A stretch of DNA of 18,290 nt from an uncultured Amylibacter sp. (GTDB taxonomy: Bacteria > Pseudomonadota > Alphaproteobacteria > Rhodobacterales > Rhodobacteraceae): positions 1 to 18,290 of the forward strand of contig CALDZS010000216.1 in NCBI GenBank assembly GCA_937944065.1. The letters are read 5' to 3'. Positions 1 to 8,209 of the stretch are shown in pieces. The notes beneath the pieces were generated by a model that was given only the letters and a program-made list of their open reading frames with translations, did no database searches and had not been told where the DNA came from. The position numbers and the translations under genes are program-made. The first letter of the stretch is position 1, and the number at the start of each line of letters is the position of its first letter.

Positions 1-192
1 GCAACTTTAATGGGCAACGCTGACGCGGCAAAATCCACCGTGACCAAATTGCCGAAACTGTTAGGAGCCGCCCGCAAAGACTGCCCACACGGCTGCGACA
101 AAGCCTTGGAATATGCTGTTCTAACAGCCCCAGATGCGCGCGATCCAGCCATGGTGAAAAAACTAAACGCCGTCGCAGGACGGGTCCTATAA
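1..192 (+). CDS. 3' end of an unrecognised protein (partial)
   Basis: An open frame runs in from the left edge and stops at TAA 190-192. It encodes the last 63 residues of a protein whose start lies outside the window. The ATG at position 10 is in frame but need not be the real start, because the frame is open from base 1. The fragment is mostly helical in character, with a Cys-Pro-His-Gly-Cys motif in the middle and a basic end. I see no catalytic motif or membrane segment and cannot assign a family; a helical-repeat protein is one possibility, not supported by a clear motif. The next gene begins 5 bases after the stop, so the two are probably co-transcribed and translationally coupled. Confidence 0.6.
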   Translation, partial: ATLMGNADAAKSTVTKLPKLLGAARKDCPHGCDKALEYAVLTAPDARDPAMVKKLNAVAGRVL

Positions 193-197
193 CCCTT

Positions 198-1268
198 ATG
201 ATCAAGCAGCTCGCGATAGGTTTGGTGGTAATGCTGTCGCTTTTGGCATGTTCTGAGCGCGGCAAATTCGTATTCATGCCAGACGGGGTCAAGCCGGCCA
301 AAGTCGAAAAAATATTCGTTGCAACTACACGGCAAAAATCAAAAGAAGATTACGCCCATGGCGAGTTGCGCACGTCAGAGCTGGGCCTGCTGCGCTATGA
401 TGTTTCAATTCCACAAGCGCACCAATTGGGCCAAATCGAATGGTCCAAGGCGCGCCCAAATCCTGTTACCGATTTCTTGATTGCCGATGCCCGCACGTAT
501 GCAAGCCCAGCACAATTTCAATCAGCATTAAAGCAAGACATGAAACAGCGCGCCCGCCCCAAAGATGCGATTGTTTTCATTCACGGATACAATACCAATC
601 ACGCCGAAGCAGTCTACCGTCTTGCACAAGTCTCTACTGATATGGATATCCCTAGCACGCGTGTTTTGTATTCGTGGCCAGCGGCCGAAAGCACCATCGA
701 GTACCTGCATGATCGTGACAGTGTTTTGTTTGCGCGCGACGCGCTTGAAGGTTTGCTGCATCAACTTGCGGATGCTGGTGCACAAAACATCACTTTAGTT
801 GCCCACTCTGTTGGGTCAGTTTTGCTGATGGAAACCTTGCGCCAAATGTCGTTGCGACGCGACGCTCGCATTTTCGATCGCACCCAAGCCGTGATTTTAA
901 TCTCGCCTGACATCGATCAAACTGTCTTTGAAATCCAATTGCAGTCCCTTTCAAAGATCCCGAAACCCTTTGTGGTATTTGGGGGTCAGAAGGATGTCGC
1001 ACTCAAAGTATCAAGCCTTTTGACAGGCGCGCGAAATCGATTGGGTCAAATTACTGACACCGACCGATTGGCAAAACAATATGGCTTGTATTTCATCGAT
1101 ACCACCAACTTTAACGACGATGATGGAGACTTTTTAAACCACGGCACTGCCTTCACATCACCCAGTATCATCGATCTGTTGCGCGGCCTGCCTGCCGCGA
1201 TAGAGTTAACAGAAAAGAACGGTGGAAATCCAGAAACGGTCTTTGATCGTATATTCCAGACAAAGTAA
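198..1268 (+). CDS. alpha/beta hydrolase lipoprotein, DUF900 family
   Basis: Predicted envelope-anchored alpha/beta hydrolase of 356 residues; the substrate is unknown. A short hydrophobic signal ends in a lipobox (L15-L16-A17-C18), so C18 should be lipidated. The motif IFVATTR near residues 39-45 is typical of the DUF900 family. The hydrolase core follows: an IHG strand-turn at 128-130, a nucleophile elbow V-A-H-S-V-G-S with Ser204, a probable acid at Asp266 after FGGQK, and a probable catalytic His315 in LNHG. The first glycine of the usual GxSxG is replaced by alanine. The start is ATG 198, which puts the lipobox at the expected distance; no good Shine-Dalgarno is visible, which fits coupling to the upstream gene. 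apt follows after 8 bases. The family assignment is firm; the acid and base residues are inferred from order and spacing. Confidence 0.85.
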   Translation: MIKQLAIGLVVMLSLLACSERGKFVFMPDGVKPAKVEKIFVATTRQKSKEDYAHGELRTSELGLLRYDVSIPQAHQLGQIEWSKARPNPVTDFLIADARTYASPAQFQSALKQDMKQRARPKDAIVFIHGYNTNHAEAVYRLAQVSTDMDIPSTRVLYSWPAAESTIEYLHDRDSVLFARDALEGLLHQLADAGAQNITLVAHSVGSVLLMETLRQMSLRRDARIFDRTQAVILISPDIDQTVFEIQLQSLSKIPKPFVVFGGQKDVALKVSSLLTGARNRLGQITDTDRLAKQYGLYFIDTTNFNDDDGDFLNHGTAFTSPSIIDLLRGLPAAIELTEKNGGNPETVFDRIFQTK

Positions 1269-1276
1269 GGACTGAC

Positions 1277-1810
1277 ATGACCAAAAACCTGACCGATTAC
1301 ATTCGTACTATTCCAGATTTCCCCCACGAGGGAATTATGTTTCGCGATGTGACGACGCTGTTCAACGACCCCGTTGGATTGCGCATGTGCGTCGATCAAA
1401 TGGCCGATGCGTTATCAGATTACAAGTTCAACAAGGTCGCCGGACTAGAGGCACGCGGGTTTATGATCGGTGCTGCACTTGCCTACAAAATGGGGCTTGG
1501 TTTTACCATGATCCGTAAGGCTGGCAAGCTGCCCGGTAAAACGATTAGCCAAGCGTATGATTTGGAATACGGCAAAGCCGAGATAGAAATGCATGATGAC
1601 GCGCTTGATGCGGGTGAAAAAGTGTTGCTATTTGATGATCTGATCGCCACAGGCGGCACCGCAGAGGCCGGCATCAAGCTGATTGAAAGATTGGGTGCGC
1701 AGGTCACTATGGCAGCGTTTGTCATTGATTTGCCTGCCCTTGGAGGGCGCGAAAAAATTCAAAAACTGGGCGTTCCAACACATGTGTTATGTGAATTTGA
1801 CGGGCATTAA
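1277..1810 (+). CDS. apt: adenine phosphoribosyltransferase
   Basis: Cytosolic purine salvage enzyme that makes AMP and pyrophosphate from adenine and PRPP. The 177-residue length matches bacterial Apt. The N-terminus has the family pattern I-P-D-F-P-x-x-G-I-x-F-R-D (12-24). The EARGF segment lies at 58-62. The PRPP-binding loop, V-L-L-F-D-D-L-I-A-T-G-G-T-A (116-129), has the two acidic residues followed by TGGT. The start ATG 1277 has a strong ribosome site, TAAGGA at 1266-1271, which includes the stop codon of the upstream hydrolase gene, so the two genes share an mRNA. A rho-independent terminator follows about 80 bases after the stop. Nothing in the protein looks unusual. Confidence 0.96.
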   Translation: MTKNLTDYIRTIPDFPHEGIMFRDVTTLFNDPVGLRMCVDQMADALSDYKFNKVAGLEARGFMIGAALAYKMGLGFTMIRKAGKLPGKTISQAYDLEYGKAEIEMHDDALDAGEKVLLFDDLIATGGTAEAGIKLIERLGAQVTMAAFVIDLPALGGREKIQKLGVPTHVLCEFDGH

Positions 1811-1830
1811 GATCGGTTGCTTAAGGTTTC

Positions 1831-1856
1831 CGAAAGGGAATCAAGTTATCCCTTCG
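1831..1856 (+). other. hairpin in the apt 3' untranslated region
   Basis: CGAAAGGGA (1831-1839) can pair with TCCCTTCG (1849-1856), giving about 8 base pairs with one bulged A and a 9-base loop. No T-run follows, so it is not an intrinsic terminator. It sits between the apt stop and the real terminator and may only be a 3'-end structure of the mRNA. Confidence 0.35.
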
Positions 1857-1892
1857 ATCGTTCCCAAAAAGAACTGCTGCTTGTTACGTATT

Positions 1893-1924
1893 CGCCCCGC
1901 TGTCCCCTCAGCGGGGCGTTTTCT
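1893..1924 (+). terminator. rho-independent terminator after apt
   Basis: A perfect 10-base-pair GC-rich stem, CGCCCCGCTG (1893-1902) with CAGCGGGGCG (1909-1918), encloses a 6-base loop and is followed by TTTTCT. Polarity is plus only; the left flank has no matching A-run that would make it a terminator for the opposing gene. Its T-run overlaps the stop codon of the convergent minus-strand oxidoreductase gene (stop 1923-1925). Confidence 0.9.
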
Positions 1925-3320
1925 ATTTCGACAGAACGGCACCCGGGTTCATGATATTTTTGGGGTCAAACGCTGCTTTGATCGCACGCATTGCCGCCAG
2001 CTTGGCTGGATCACCGTATTTCTCCAGATCAGCCACTTTGAGCCGCCCGATACCATGTTCCGCCGAAATCGATCCGTCAAATTTGTCGACTTGATCATAA
2101 ATACACGTTTGTAAATCACTGACCAATGTCTGGTATTCTGCGCGGTTTCGACCGGCGCTTGGATACAGATTATAATGCAAATTCCCATCGCCTACATGAC
2201 CAAAACAATTGATACGAAGGTCACATATTTGTGCAAGCATGTCAGGTGTCTGTTCGATAAACCGAGGGATTTCCGAAATCGGGATCGAGATGTCATGGCT
2301 TGAGATTGATCCAATCCGACGGTTCGCTTCTGGAATGTTTTCGCGCACGTCCCAAAAAGATGCGCGTTGTGCATCCGACTGCGCAATCAACGCATCCAAA
2401 ACCAATCCTTGATCCGTGGCTAGCGCAAGGCTGTCCGTCAAACGCACTTCAATTTCGCCTCCCTGCCCGCTGGAAATCTCTAATAGAACTGACCATTCGG
2501 GAACTGTGTCGAAGGGCGATCGCACATCAGGCATTGTTTCTGCCAGAAAATGAAATCCTTGCTTATTCATCAGCTCGAACGCGGATACCAACCCGCCAAG
2601 GCGATCCTGCATCAGTGCCAACAGGCTGACAGCATCGGCAGGTGATGGCACTGCAATCAATGCCGTCGCAACCTCTTTTGGACGAGGGAAAAGTTTCAAC
2701 GCTGCTGCAGTAATAATTCCCAATGTGCCTTCTGATCCGATCAATAGATTGCGAAGGTCATATCCCGTATTGTCTTTGCGCAATCGTTGCAGCCCGTGAT
2801 GAATTGATCCGTCGGGCATCACAGCCTCTACTCCTAGGCACAAATCACGCGCGTTGCCATATCGCAGCACCTGCACCCCACCCGCATTGGTCGCAAGGTT
2901 ACCACCAATCCGGCACGATCCTTCGGATGCTAATGACAATGGGAACAACCGATCAGCATCCTTCGCATAGGATTGCACATCGGCAAGGATCGCGCCCGCT
3001 TCGACAATCATCACGTTTTCCGTCGGATAAATCGCGCGCATCTTTGTCATGCGATCAACACCAAGAATAATCGCGCGCCCATCAACCTTGGTCTGCCCGC
3101 CAACCAAACCAGTGCCACCTGCATAGGGGATGATTGCGATCTCATGATCAGCGCAAAACCTTACCACAGCAGCGGTCTGTTCGGTCGAGTGTGGGCGTAC
3201 CAGTGGCAATTCTGGTGAAGTATAGCGCCCTCTTGGTTCTTCGCGGTATGATGCGCCGGCCAATTCAACCAATTCATCGCCGAATTTGTCGTGCAACAGG
3301 GTGAATAGATCGCGTGTCAT
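1923..3320 (-). CDS. GlcD-type FAD-linked oxidoreductase (D-2-hydroxyacid dehydrogenase family)
   Basis: Flavoprotein of 465 residues that probably oxidises a D-2-hydroxyacid such as D-lactate, glycolate or D-2-hydroxyglutarate to the 2-oxoacid. The N-terminal FAD-binding (PCMH) domain has I-P-Y-A-G-G-T-G-L-V-G-G at 64-75 and GSEGTLGI at 195-202. The C-terminal FAD-oxidase domain has GHVGDGN-L-H (374-382; His375 and His382) and SAEHGIG (419-425; His422), the usual metal-ligand histidines, and ends with the conserved FDPKNIMNPG. It is the last gene of the minus-strand run; its ATG lies 3 bases after the acetyltransferase stop, so coupled translation is likely. No terminator of its own is visible at the end. 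The sequence cannot distinguish D-lactate from D-2-hydroxyglutarate as substrate. Confidence 0.9.
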   Translation of the reverse strand: MTRDLFTLLHDKFGDELVELAGASYREEPRGRYTSPELPLVRPHSTEQTAAVVRFCADHEIAIIPYAGGTGLVGGQTKVDGRAIILGVDRMTKMRAIYPTENVMIVEAGAILADVQSYAKDADRLFPLSLASEGSCRIGGNLATNAGGVQVLRYGNARDLCLGVEAVMPDGSIHHGLQRLRKDNTGYDLRNLLIGSEGTLGIITAAALKLFPRPKEVATALIAVPSPADAVSLLALMQDRLGGLVSAFELMNKQGFHFLAETMPDVRSPFDTVPEWSVLLEISSGQGGEIEVRLTDSLALATDQGLVLDALIAQSDAQRASFWDVRENIPEANRRIGSISSHDISIPISEIPRFIEQTPDMLAQICDLRINCFGHVGDGNLHYNLYPSAGRNRAEYQTLVSDLQTCIYDQVDKFDGSISAEHGIGRLKVADLEKYGDPAKLAAMRAIKAAFDPKNIMNPGAVLSK

Positions 3321-3323
3321 TTC

Positions 3324-3908
3324 TCAGCCCGCATCCGTCCGACCCAATCGGTCGTGACGCAAGCTGGCATACAGTACATGGGTGCGCCAACGGCCGTTTA
3401 TCTGCAGATAGCTTTGCGCGACGCCTTCGTATTTGAAACCAGATTTTTCCAATACACCGCGCGAGGGCGTGTTTTCCGGCAAGGTCGCCGCCTCTATTCG
3501 TGACAAGTCCAACTTGGCGAAGGCGTAGTTCACACATGCTTTCACCGCTTCAGACATATAACCTTTGCGCGCAAATTCTTGTCCGACCCAGTAACCCAAT
3601 GTTGCTGCTTGCGATGGTCCGCGACGAATATTATCCAACGTTATGGCGCCGACTAACGCTTGATCTTGTTTGCGCACAATAAACAAAGGCAAACCGTCGC
3701 CCGCATCAAAGGTTTTGCGCGCCCAATAAATCCGGTTTTGGAATGCGCGCTTGGAAAAGTGGTTGCTTGCCCAATCGGGTTCCCATTGGCGTAAAAATTC
3801 AGCGCTGTCTTGGCGCAAATGCACCCAAGGATGATGGTCTGCCATTTCAGGCAAGCGCAAATATATCCGTTCCGCTTCGATCCGAATTTTCTTGGTGCGC
3901 AAGAACAT
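3324..3908 (-). CDS. GNAT N-acetyltransferase, RimJ/RimL type
   Basis: Acetyl-CoA-dependent N-acetyltransferase of 194 residues. It resembles the RimJ/RimL group, which acetylates the N-terminal residue of ribosomal proteins such as S5 (RimJ) or L7/L12 (RimL). The N-terminal strand I-Y-L-R-L-P-E-M (15-22) is typical of this group. The acetyl-CoA motif A spans about 105-122 (G-Y-W-V-G-Q-E-F-A-R-K-G-Y-M-S-E-A-V), and the later segment T-L-P-E-N-T-P-S-R-G-V-L-E-K-S-G-F (142-158) is the usual N-x-x-S-x-x-V-L-x-K-x-G-F block. It sits 3 bases after the M16 peptidase stop and 3 bases before the oxidoreductase start, so it is mid-operon. The substrate is not provable here; a general small-protein acetylase is the alternative. 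Confidence 0.88.
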   Translation of the reverse strand: MFLRTKKIRIEAERIYLRLPEMADHHPWVHLRQDSAEFLRQWEPDWASNHFSKRAFQNRIYWARKTFDAGDGLPLFIVRKQDQALVGAITLDNIRRGPSQAATLGYWVGQEFARKGYMSEAVKACVNYAFAKLDLSRIEAATLPENTPSRGVLEKSGFKYEGVAQSYLQINGRWRTHVLYASLRHDRLGRTDAG

Positions 3909-3911
3909 CCG

Positions 3912-5180
3912 CTATGCCGCCAAACGTTTTGCCAACTGATCAATGCTTGGTGTTTGATCAATCGGACCATAAAGCGCCATGGCAGGGCTTTTACCCACAC
4001 AAAGGGCAGCCGCAAAATCGCGAACGCCTTTAACATCCACGCGGTCGAGTTTCGTAACAACCTCTGTCAAACTAGGTACTTTGCCCCAAATCGTAACCAT
4101 ACGCGCATTGCGTTCACACCGTGACGACGGGCTTTCAAGACCCATCAGCATACTGGCCTTCATCTGCGTGCGTGCGCGCATCACCTCGACCTCGGTCATG
4201 GTATCCGCACTGCGTTTCAGCTCATCTATCGTCAGATTGGCTAGATCAGCGACATCATCACCGCTGGTACCAGCATAGATGGTGATTAACCCTGTGTCAG
4301 AGAAACCGCCAGCGGATGAGTATATCGAATAACAAAGCCCTCGTTTCTCGCGCGCCTCTTGGAACAGCCGCGAAGACATACCGCCGCCAAAGGCGCTGGA
4401 AAATATTTGCGCGGTATAGATATCGTCGTGTTTATACCCCACACTATCGATGGCCATGGCGAAATGTGCTTGCTCTAAATCCTTGCTGACCCGATGCTCG
4501 CCGCTGGCGAAGACGGCCAGTTGCAATGGGTCGGTCGGGCGTTTTTCCAGATGCCCAAATGCATCTTCCGCCAATTTCACCAAGACATCATGATCAACTT
4601 CGCCCGCCGCAGACAGAACCATTTGATCTGGTCCGTAATGCTCTGCGATAAAATTTTGCAAATCTTCACGTGTGAAACTGCGCACCCGTTCAGCAGGGCC
4701 CAGAATGGTTCGTCCGATGGGCTGGTTTGGAAAAGATACGTCTTGCAGCCAATCGAACACAACATCATCAGGCGTATCCAAAGATTGTCCAATCTCTGAC
4801 AAAATAACACCGCGTTCCAATTCGACCTCTTTTGGATCAAAGACGGAATTCAAGACAATGTCTGAAATAACATCGAACGCCAAAGGCACATCTGCACCTA
4901 AAACCCGAGCGTAATAGGCTGTTGTTTCGCGACTAGTGTAGGCGTTTAGATAGCCGCCTACATCCTCTATCGCTTCGGCGACCTCTAGGGCTGTCCGTTT
5001 CGCCGTACCTTTGAACGCCATGTGTTCCAAAAAGTGCGCGATACCGTTTTGTTCCAACCGCTCGTTACGTCCGCCTGCGTCAACCCAAACCCCGATTGAG
5101 GCAGAGGCAAGACCCGGCATGGTCTCGGTCACGATGCGAAAGCCGTTGGGCAATTCCGTAATTTGTAGGTTCTCGCTCAT
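3912..5180 (-). CDS. M16 family zinc peptidase (processing-peptidase-like)
   Basis: A 422-residue zinc metallopeptidase of the pitrilysin M16B type, close in plan to the beta subunit of the mitochondrial processing peptidase. The inverted zinc motif H49-F-L-E52-H53 follows the conserved N-G-I-A segment, and the distal zinc ligand is probably Glu129, 76 residues after His53, in G-V-I-L-S-E-I. The typical E-D-V-G-G-Y-L-N-A-Y-T-S-R-E segment lies at 72-85, and a G-G-G-M-S-S-R-L-F-Q-E block marks the inactive second half. No signal peptide is visible, so the enzyme is probably cytosolic. Its ATG overlaps the thrC stop by 4 bases (5177-5180), and thrC-M16 adjacency is common in alphaproteobacteria. 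Its substrate is unknown. Confidence 0.92.
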   Translation of the reverse strand: MSENLQITELPNGFRIVTETMPGLASASIGVWVDAGGRNERLEQNGIAHFLEHMAFKGTAKRTALEVAEAIEDVGGYLNAYTSRETTAYYARVLGADVPLAFDVISDIVLNSVFDPKEVELERGVILSEIGQSLDTPDDVVFDWLQDVSFPNQPIGRTILGPAERVRSFTREDLQNFIAEHYGPDQMVLSAAGEVDHDVLVKLAEDAFGHLEKRPTDPLQLAVFASGEHRVSKDLEQAHFAMAIDSVGYKHDDIYTAQIFSSAFGGGMSSRLFQEAREKRGLCYSIYSSAGGFSDTGLITIYAGTSGDDVADLANLTIDELKRSADTMTEVEVMRARTQMKASMLMGLESPSSRCERNARMVTIWGKVPSLTEVVTKLDRVDVKGVRDFAAALCVGKSPAMALYGPIDQTPSIDQLAKRLAA

Positions 5181-6568
5181 GTAAGAACTCTTTCTTTGAT
5201 CAGGTCAGTCACCGCGGTCAGATCACCCGCGACACGTGTAAAACGTTCGTCACGTTCAAACAAATCGGCCATGCGCGCCGGCAGCTCTGGATGAATACCT
5301 GTGGCGGCTTTTACGGCGGCAGGAAATTTGGCAGGGTGGGCCGTGGCCAGTGTTATCATTGGCGTGTCTTCGTTTAAGAACTGTTCTGCGACTTTCACAC
5401 CAACTGCCGTGTGCGGACATAGGACTTCACCCGTTCGCGCGGCATATGATTTGATGGTCGCACTCGTCTCTTCTTCTGAACAACGGCCGCTGTCAAATTC
5501 CTCACGCAACTGGGTCAACGCGCCTTGGGATAACGTAAAACTACCATCGGTTTTCAAGGCTTCGAACAATTGATTAACCGCAGCGCCTTCGCGATCGTAC
5601 AGATCGAAAACCAAGCGTTCAAAATTTGAGCTGACCTGGATATCCATCGAAGGACTGATCGAAGGGGTAACACCCGTTTTCGAATGATCACCAGTGGCAA
5701 GAGTTCGGTGCAAAATATCGTTTTGGTTGGTCGCAATGATCAAACGGTCAATCGGTAGGCCAATCCGCTTGGCTACATAGGCCGCAAAGATGTCGCCGAA
5801 ATTGCCTGTCGGTACAGTGAACGAGACCTTGCGTGTTGGCGCACCCAACGCCACCGCAGATGTAAAATAATATACAACCTGCGCCAATACGCGCGCCCAG
5901 TTGATAGAATTGACACCCGCCAATTTCACGCCATCACGGAAATCGAAATCGTTGAACATGTCCTTTAGCAACCCCTGACATGTGTCAAAGTCACCGTCCA
6001 CAGCCAACGCGTGAACATTGGATTCTGACGGTGTTGTCATTTGACGACGCTGCACATCGGACACGCGCCCGTGGGGGTACATGATGAACAGGTTCACAGC
6101 GTCCAGACCTTTGAAAGCCTCCATCGCGGCAGAGCCCGTGTCGCCTGATGTGGCCCCAACAATGGTCACTGTTTCGCCGCGACGTTTCAGCGCCACCTCA
6201 AACATCTGCCCAATCAACTGCATGGCGACATCTTTGAACGCCAATGTCGGGCCGTGGAACAATTCCAGCAGATAATGGTTGGCATCCAATTGAACCATCG
6301 GCACACGTGCTTGGTGGCCAAAGGTCGCATATGCCTTGGCGATGATATCCTTGAATTCTGCATCTGTGAACGTATCGCCTATGAAGGGTTTCATCACCTC
6401 GAACGCGACGTGCTCATACGGTTTGCCAGCAAAACTTGCGATCTTTTCCATGCTGAGTGTTGGCCAACTTTCTGGCACATAAAGCCCACCATCACGCGCA
6501 AGACCTGTCAGCATTGCTTGCTCGAAGGTCAGTACTGGTGCTTGGCCGCGTGTGGATACATATTTCAT
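5177..6568 (-). CDS. thrC: threonine synthase
   Basis: PLP enzyme for the last step of threonine synthesis, O-phosphohomoserine to threonine. At 463 residues it has the long N-terminal form found in Proteobacteria. The start is the family pattern M-K-Y-V-S-T-R-G. The PLP lysine is Lys112 in H-G-P-T-L-A-F-K-D, and the phosphate-binding loop G-A-T-S-G-D-T-G-S-A lies at about 138-147. A V-P-T-G-N-F-G-D segment follows in the middle. It lies 10 bases after the SURF1 stop and overlaps the next gene by ATGA, so it is expressed from the cluster and not from its own promoter as far as can be seen. Housekeeping gene with nothing unusual in the sequence. Confidence 0.96.
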   Translation of the reverse strand: MKYVSTRGQAPVLTFEQAMLTGLARDGGLYVPESWPTLSMEKIASFAGKPYEHVAFEVMKPFIGDTFTDAEFKDIIAKAYATFGHQARVPMVQLDANHYLLELFHGPTLAFKDVAMQLIGQMFEVALKRRGETVTIVGATSGDTGSAAMEAFKGLDAVNLFIMYPHGRVSDVQRRQMTTPSESNVHALAVDGDFDTCQGLLKDMFNDFDFRDGVKLAGVNSINWARVLAQVVYYFTSAVALGAPTRKVSFTVPTGNFGDIFAAYVAKRIGLPIDRLIIATNQNDILHRTLATGDHSKTGVTPSISPSMDIQVSSNFERLVFDLYDREGAAVNQLFEALKTDGSFTLSQGALTQLREEFDSGRCSEEETSATIKSYAARTGEVLCPHTAVGVKVAEQFLNEDTPMITLATAHPAKFPAAVKAATGIHPELPARMADLFERDERFTRVAGDLTAVTDLIKERVLT

Positions 6569-6578
6569 GATCGTGCTC

Positions 6579-7274
6579 TTAGACTGTTTTTTTCTTGATA
6601 CGCCAAAGTAGGTAGAGTGTCATCCCAAACCAGACAAGGGCGAGTGAAAACCAAGTGATGGCATATTGCAGATGATCGTTGGTTATATTCGCAGTGACAG
6701 GCCACGGTTCGATATGATCAATCGGCACCCATTTTCCGTCAACAAATCTGTCAACGCTGTCAGCCACAACCATCACTGGGAACGTGTCCAAGACGCCTGC
6801 CATGCTTTCCAGCTCTCGTGCGAACCAAATATTCTTGGCAATGTCGGGTTCTGGCGTAAAAGAAGGATCAAACTCGTTTGGCCACAGCAGGTTGCCAGTT
6901 ACCCGCATGCGTCCTTGAACAGGGGGAAGGTTTCGATACTCTTCAAGCATAAAGCCCAGATCAACTAGTAGACTGTTGGTGCCCGGGTTCAGACGCCCAA
7001 CAACCCGAAAGCCTGGGCCGACATATTTTTGTGAAGTCAGGACATATAGCTGATCTGGATAAACCTCTCCCTCTATCGCCACCCGCAGATAATTATCGGT
7101 CTCTTCAGTTGGGTTGGCAGGGATGCTTGTGGGTGCAGATTGCATCCGCTGCTCGATCTGGCTGATCTTGTCCAACTTCCACTCCAAGCGATCCAACTGC
7201 CAAAAAGCAAGCCATAGCAGGACAGCAATACCGCCTATTCCAAACATTAATGGAAGGATCATTCTTTTGGTCAT
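6579..7274 (-). CDS. SURF1 family cytochrome oxidase assembly protein
   Basis: Inner-membrane protein of 231 residues in the SURF1/Shy1 family, which helps place heme A in subunit I of aa3 oxidases. It has the expected two-helix plan: TM1 at about 5-24, followed at once by the family signature W-Q-L-D-R-L-E-W-K (25-33), a periplasmic domain, then H-L-Q-Y-A-I-T-W-F (201-209) leading into TM2 and a lysine-rich end. The ribosome site AGGA lies 8 bases before ATG 7274. The gene follows ctaE in the same direction but is separated by 77 bases holding a hairpin with a T-rich tail, so it may be expressed at a different level from the oxidase subunits. No DUF983 gene, often found nearby in related genomes, fits in that gap. 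Confidence 0.92.
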   Translation of the reverse strand: MTKRMILPLMFGIGGIAVLLWLAFWQLDRLEWKLDKISQIEQRMQSAPTSIPANPTEETDNYLRVAIEGEVYPDQLYVLTSQKYVGPGFRVVGRLNPGTNSLLVDLGFMLEEYRNLPPVQGRMRVTGNLLWPNEFDPSFTPEPDIAKNIWFARELESMAGVLDTFPVMVVADSVDRFVDGKWVPIDHIEPWPVTANITNDHLQYAITWFSLALVWFGMTLYLLWRIKKKTV

Positions 7275-7290
7275 GTTCGAAGTCCTGAAC

Positions 7291-7325
7291 CGAAAAGGAA
7301 AAGCGCAGAGTTTCCCCTACGCTTT
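7291..7325 (-). terminator. putative terminator or attenuator between ctaE and SURF1
   Basis: Read on the minus strand, AAAGCGTAGG (7325-7316) pairs with TCTGCGCTTT (7309-7300). This gives 10 pairs, two of them G-U, around a 6-base loop. Downstream come T, CC and TTTT, so the arm's TTT runs into a T-rich tail interrupted by CC. The hairpin falls in the only sizeable gap of the minus-strand run after ctaC (77 bases). The AT-rich stem base and broken T-run suggest partial rather than complete termination. Confidence 0.5.
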
Positions 7326-7351
7326 AGAATTATTGAGCCTGCATCGGCGTG

Positions 7352-8194
7352 TTAGCCGCCCCAGACATATACCGCTGCGAACAAGAACAACCAGACCACG
7401 TCTACAAAGTGCCAGTACCAAGCAGCTGCTTCGAACCCAACATGGCGTTCTGGTGTAAAGTGGCCTTTCAACGCGCGCCCAAGACAGATGGCAAGGAAGA
7501 TCGTTCCGACCAACACGTGGAACCCGTGAAAACCCGTCGCCATAAAGAAGTTAGCGCCATAGATATTGCCAGAAAACCCGAATGCTGCATGCCCGTATTC
7601 GTAAATTTGAAACGCTGTAAACAATGCACCCAGCGCGATGGCGCCGGCAAGGCCCCATACCAAACCTTTGCGGTCGTTATCATGGGCAATTGCGTGGTGC
7701 GCCCATGTTGCCAAACAACCAGAGCAAAGCAAGATGAGAGTGTTGATAAGTGGCAAGTGCCAAGGATCAAATGTTTCGATCCCAACAGGTGGCCATACAC
7801 CGTCAATGGCGGGCGAGCCTTCTGTCATTGGGTAAAGGGCATGTTTGAAGAATGACCAGAACCATGCAACGAAAAACATAACTTCTGATGTGATGAATAG
7901 GATAACGCCGTAACGCAAACCGATGACAACAACGGGGGTATGATCGCCAACATGGCTTTCATCAACCACTTCAGACCACCATGCAAACATAGTATACAAA
8001 ACCATCGCCAATCCGATGAAGAACATCCAAGGCGACAAAGGTAGACCACCGATTGAAACTGGATCTTCACCACGTCCCCAATGATGAGAAATCAGCACCG
8101 CACCTGTCAGCATAATGAACGCACTAAATGCGCCAAAGAATGGCCAAATGCTGGGTTGCAGAATGTGGTAATCGTGATTTTTTTCGTGTGCCAT
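7352..8194 (-). CDS. ctaE: cytochrome c oxidase subunit III
   Basis: Integral membrane subunit III of the aa3-type cytochrome c oxidase, 280 residues with about seven membrane helices. The start M-A-H-E-K-N-H-D-Y-H-I-L-x-P-S-x-W-P is typical of alphaproteobacterial CoxC. Later landmarks are V-M-F-F-V-A-W-F-W-S-F-F in the helix 3 region, the G-F-H-G-F-H-V-L-V-G segment, and the end D-V-V-W-L-F-L-F-A-x-V-Y-V-W-G. It begins 15 bases after the ctaG stop, with AGGA a little upstream. Subunit I is not nearby, as in Paracoccus and Rhodobacter, where ctaD is at another locus. Confidence 0.96.
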   Translation of the reverse strand: MAHEKNHDYHILQPSIWPFFGAFSAFIMLTGAVLISHHWGRGEDPVSIGGLPLSPWMFFIGLAMVLYTMFAWWSEVVDESHVGDHTPVVVIGLRYGVILFITSEVMFFVAWFWSFFKHALYPMTEGSPAIDGVWPPVGIETFDPWHLPLINTLILLCSGCLATWAHHAIAHDNDRKGLVWGLAGAIALGALFTAFQIYEYGHAAFGFSGNIYGANFFMATGFHGFHVLVGTIFLAICLGRALKGHFTPERHVGFEAAAWYWHFVDVVWLFLFAAVYVWGG

Positions 8195-8209
8195 GTGAAT
8201 CGTTGTCCT

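Noticed and set aside
7349..7855. Plus-strand open frame of 168 codons opposite ctaE
   Set aside because: It lies wholly across the well-supported ctaE gene, and its translation has no domain-like or membrane pattern; it is an antisense shadow.
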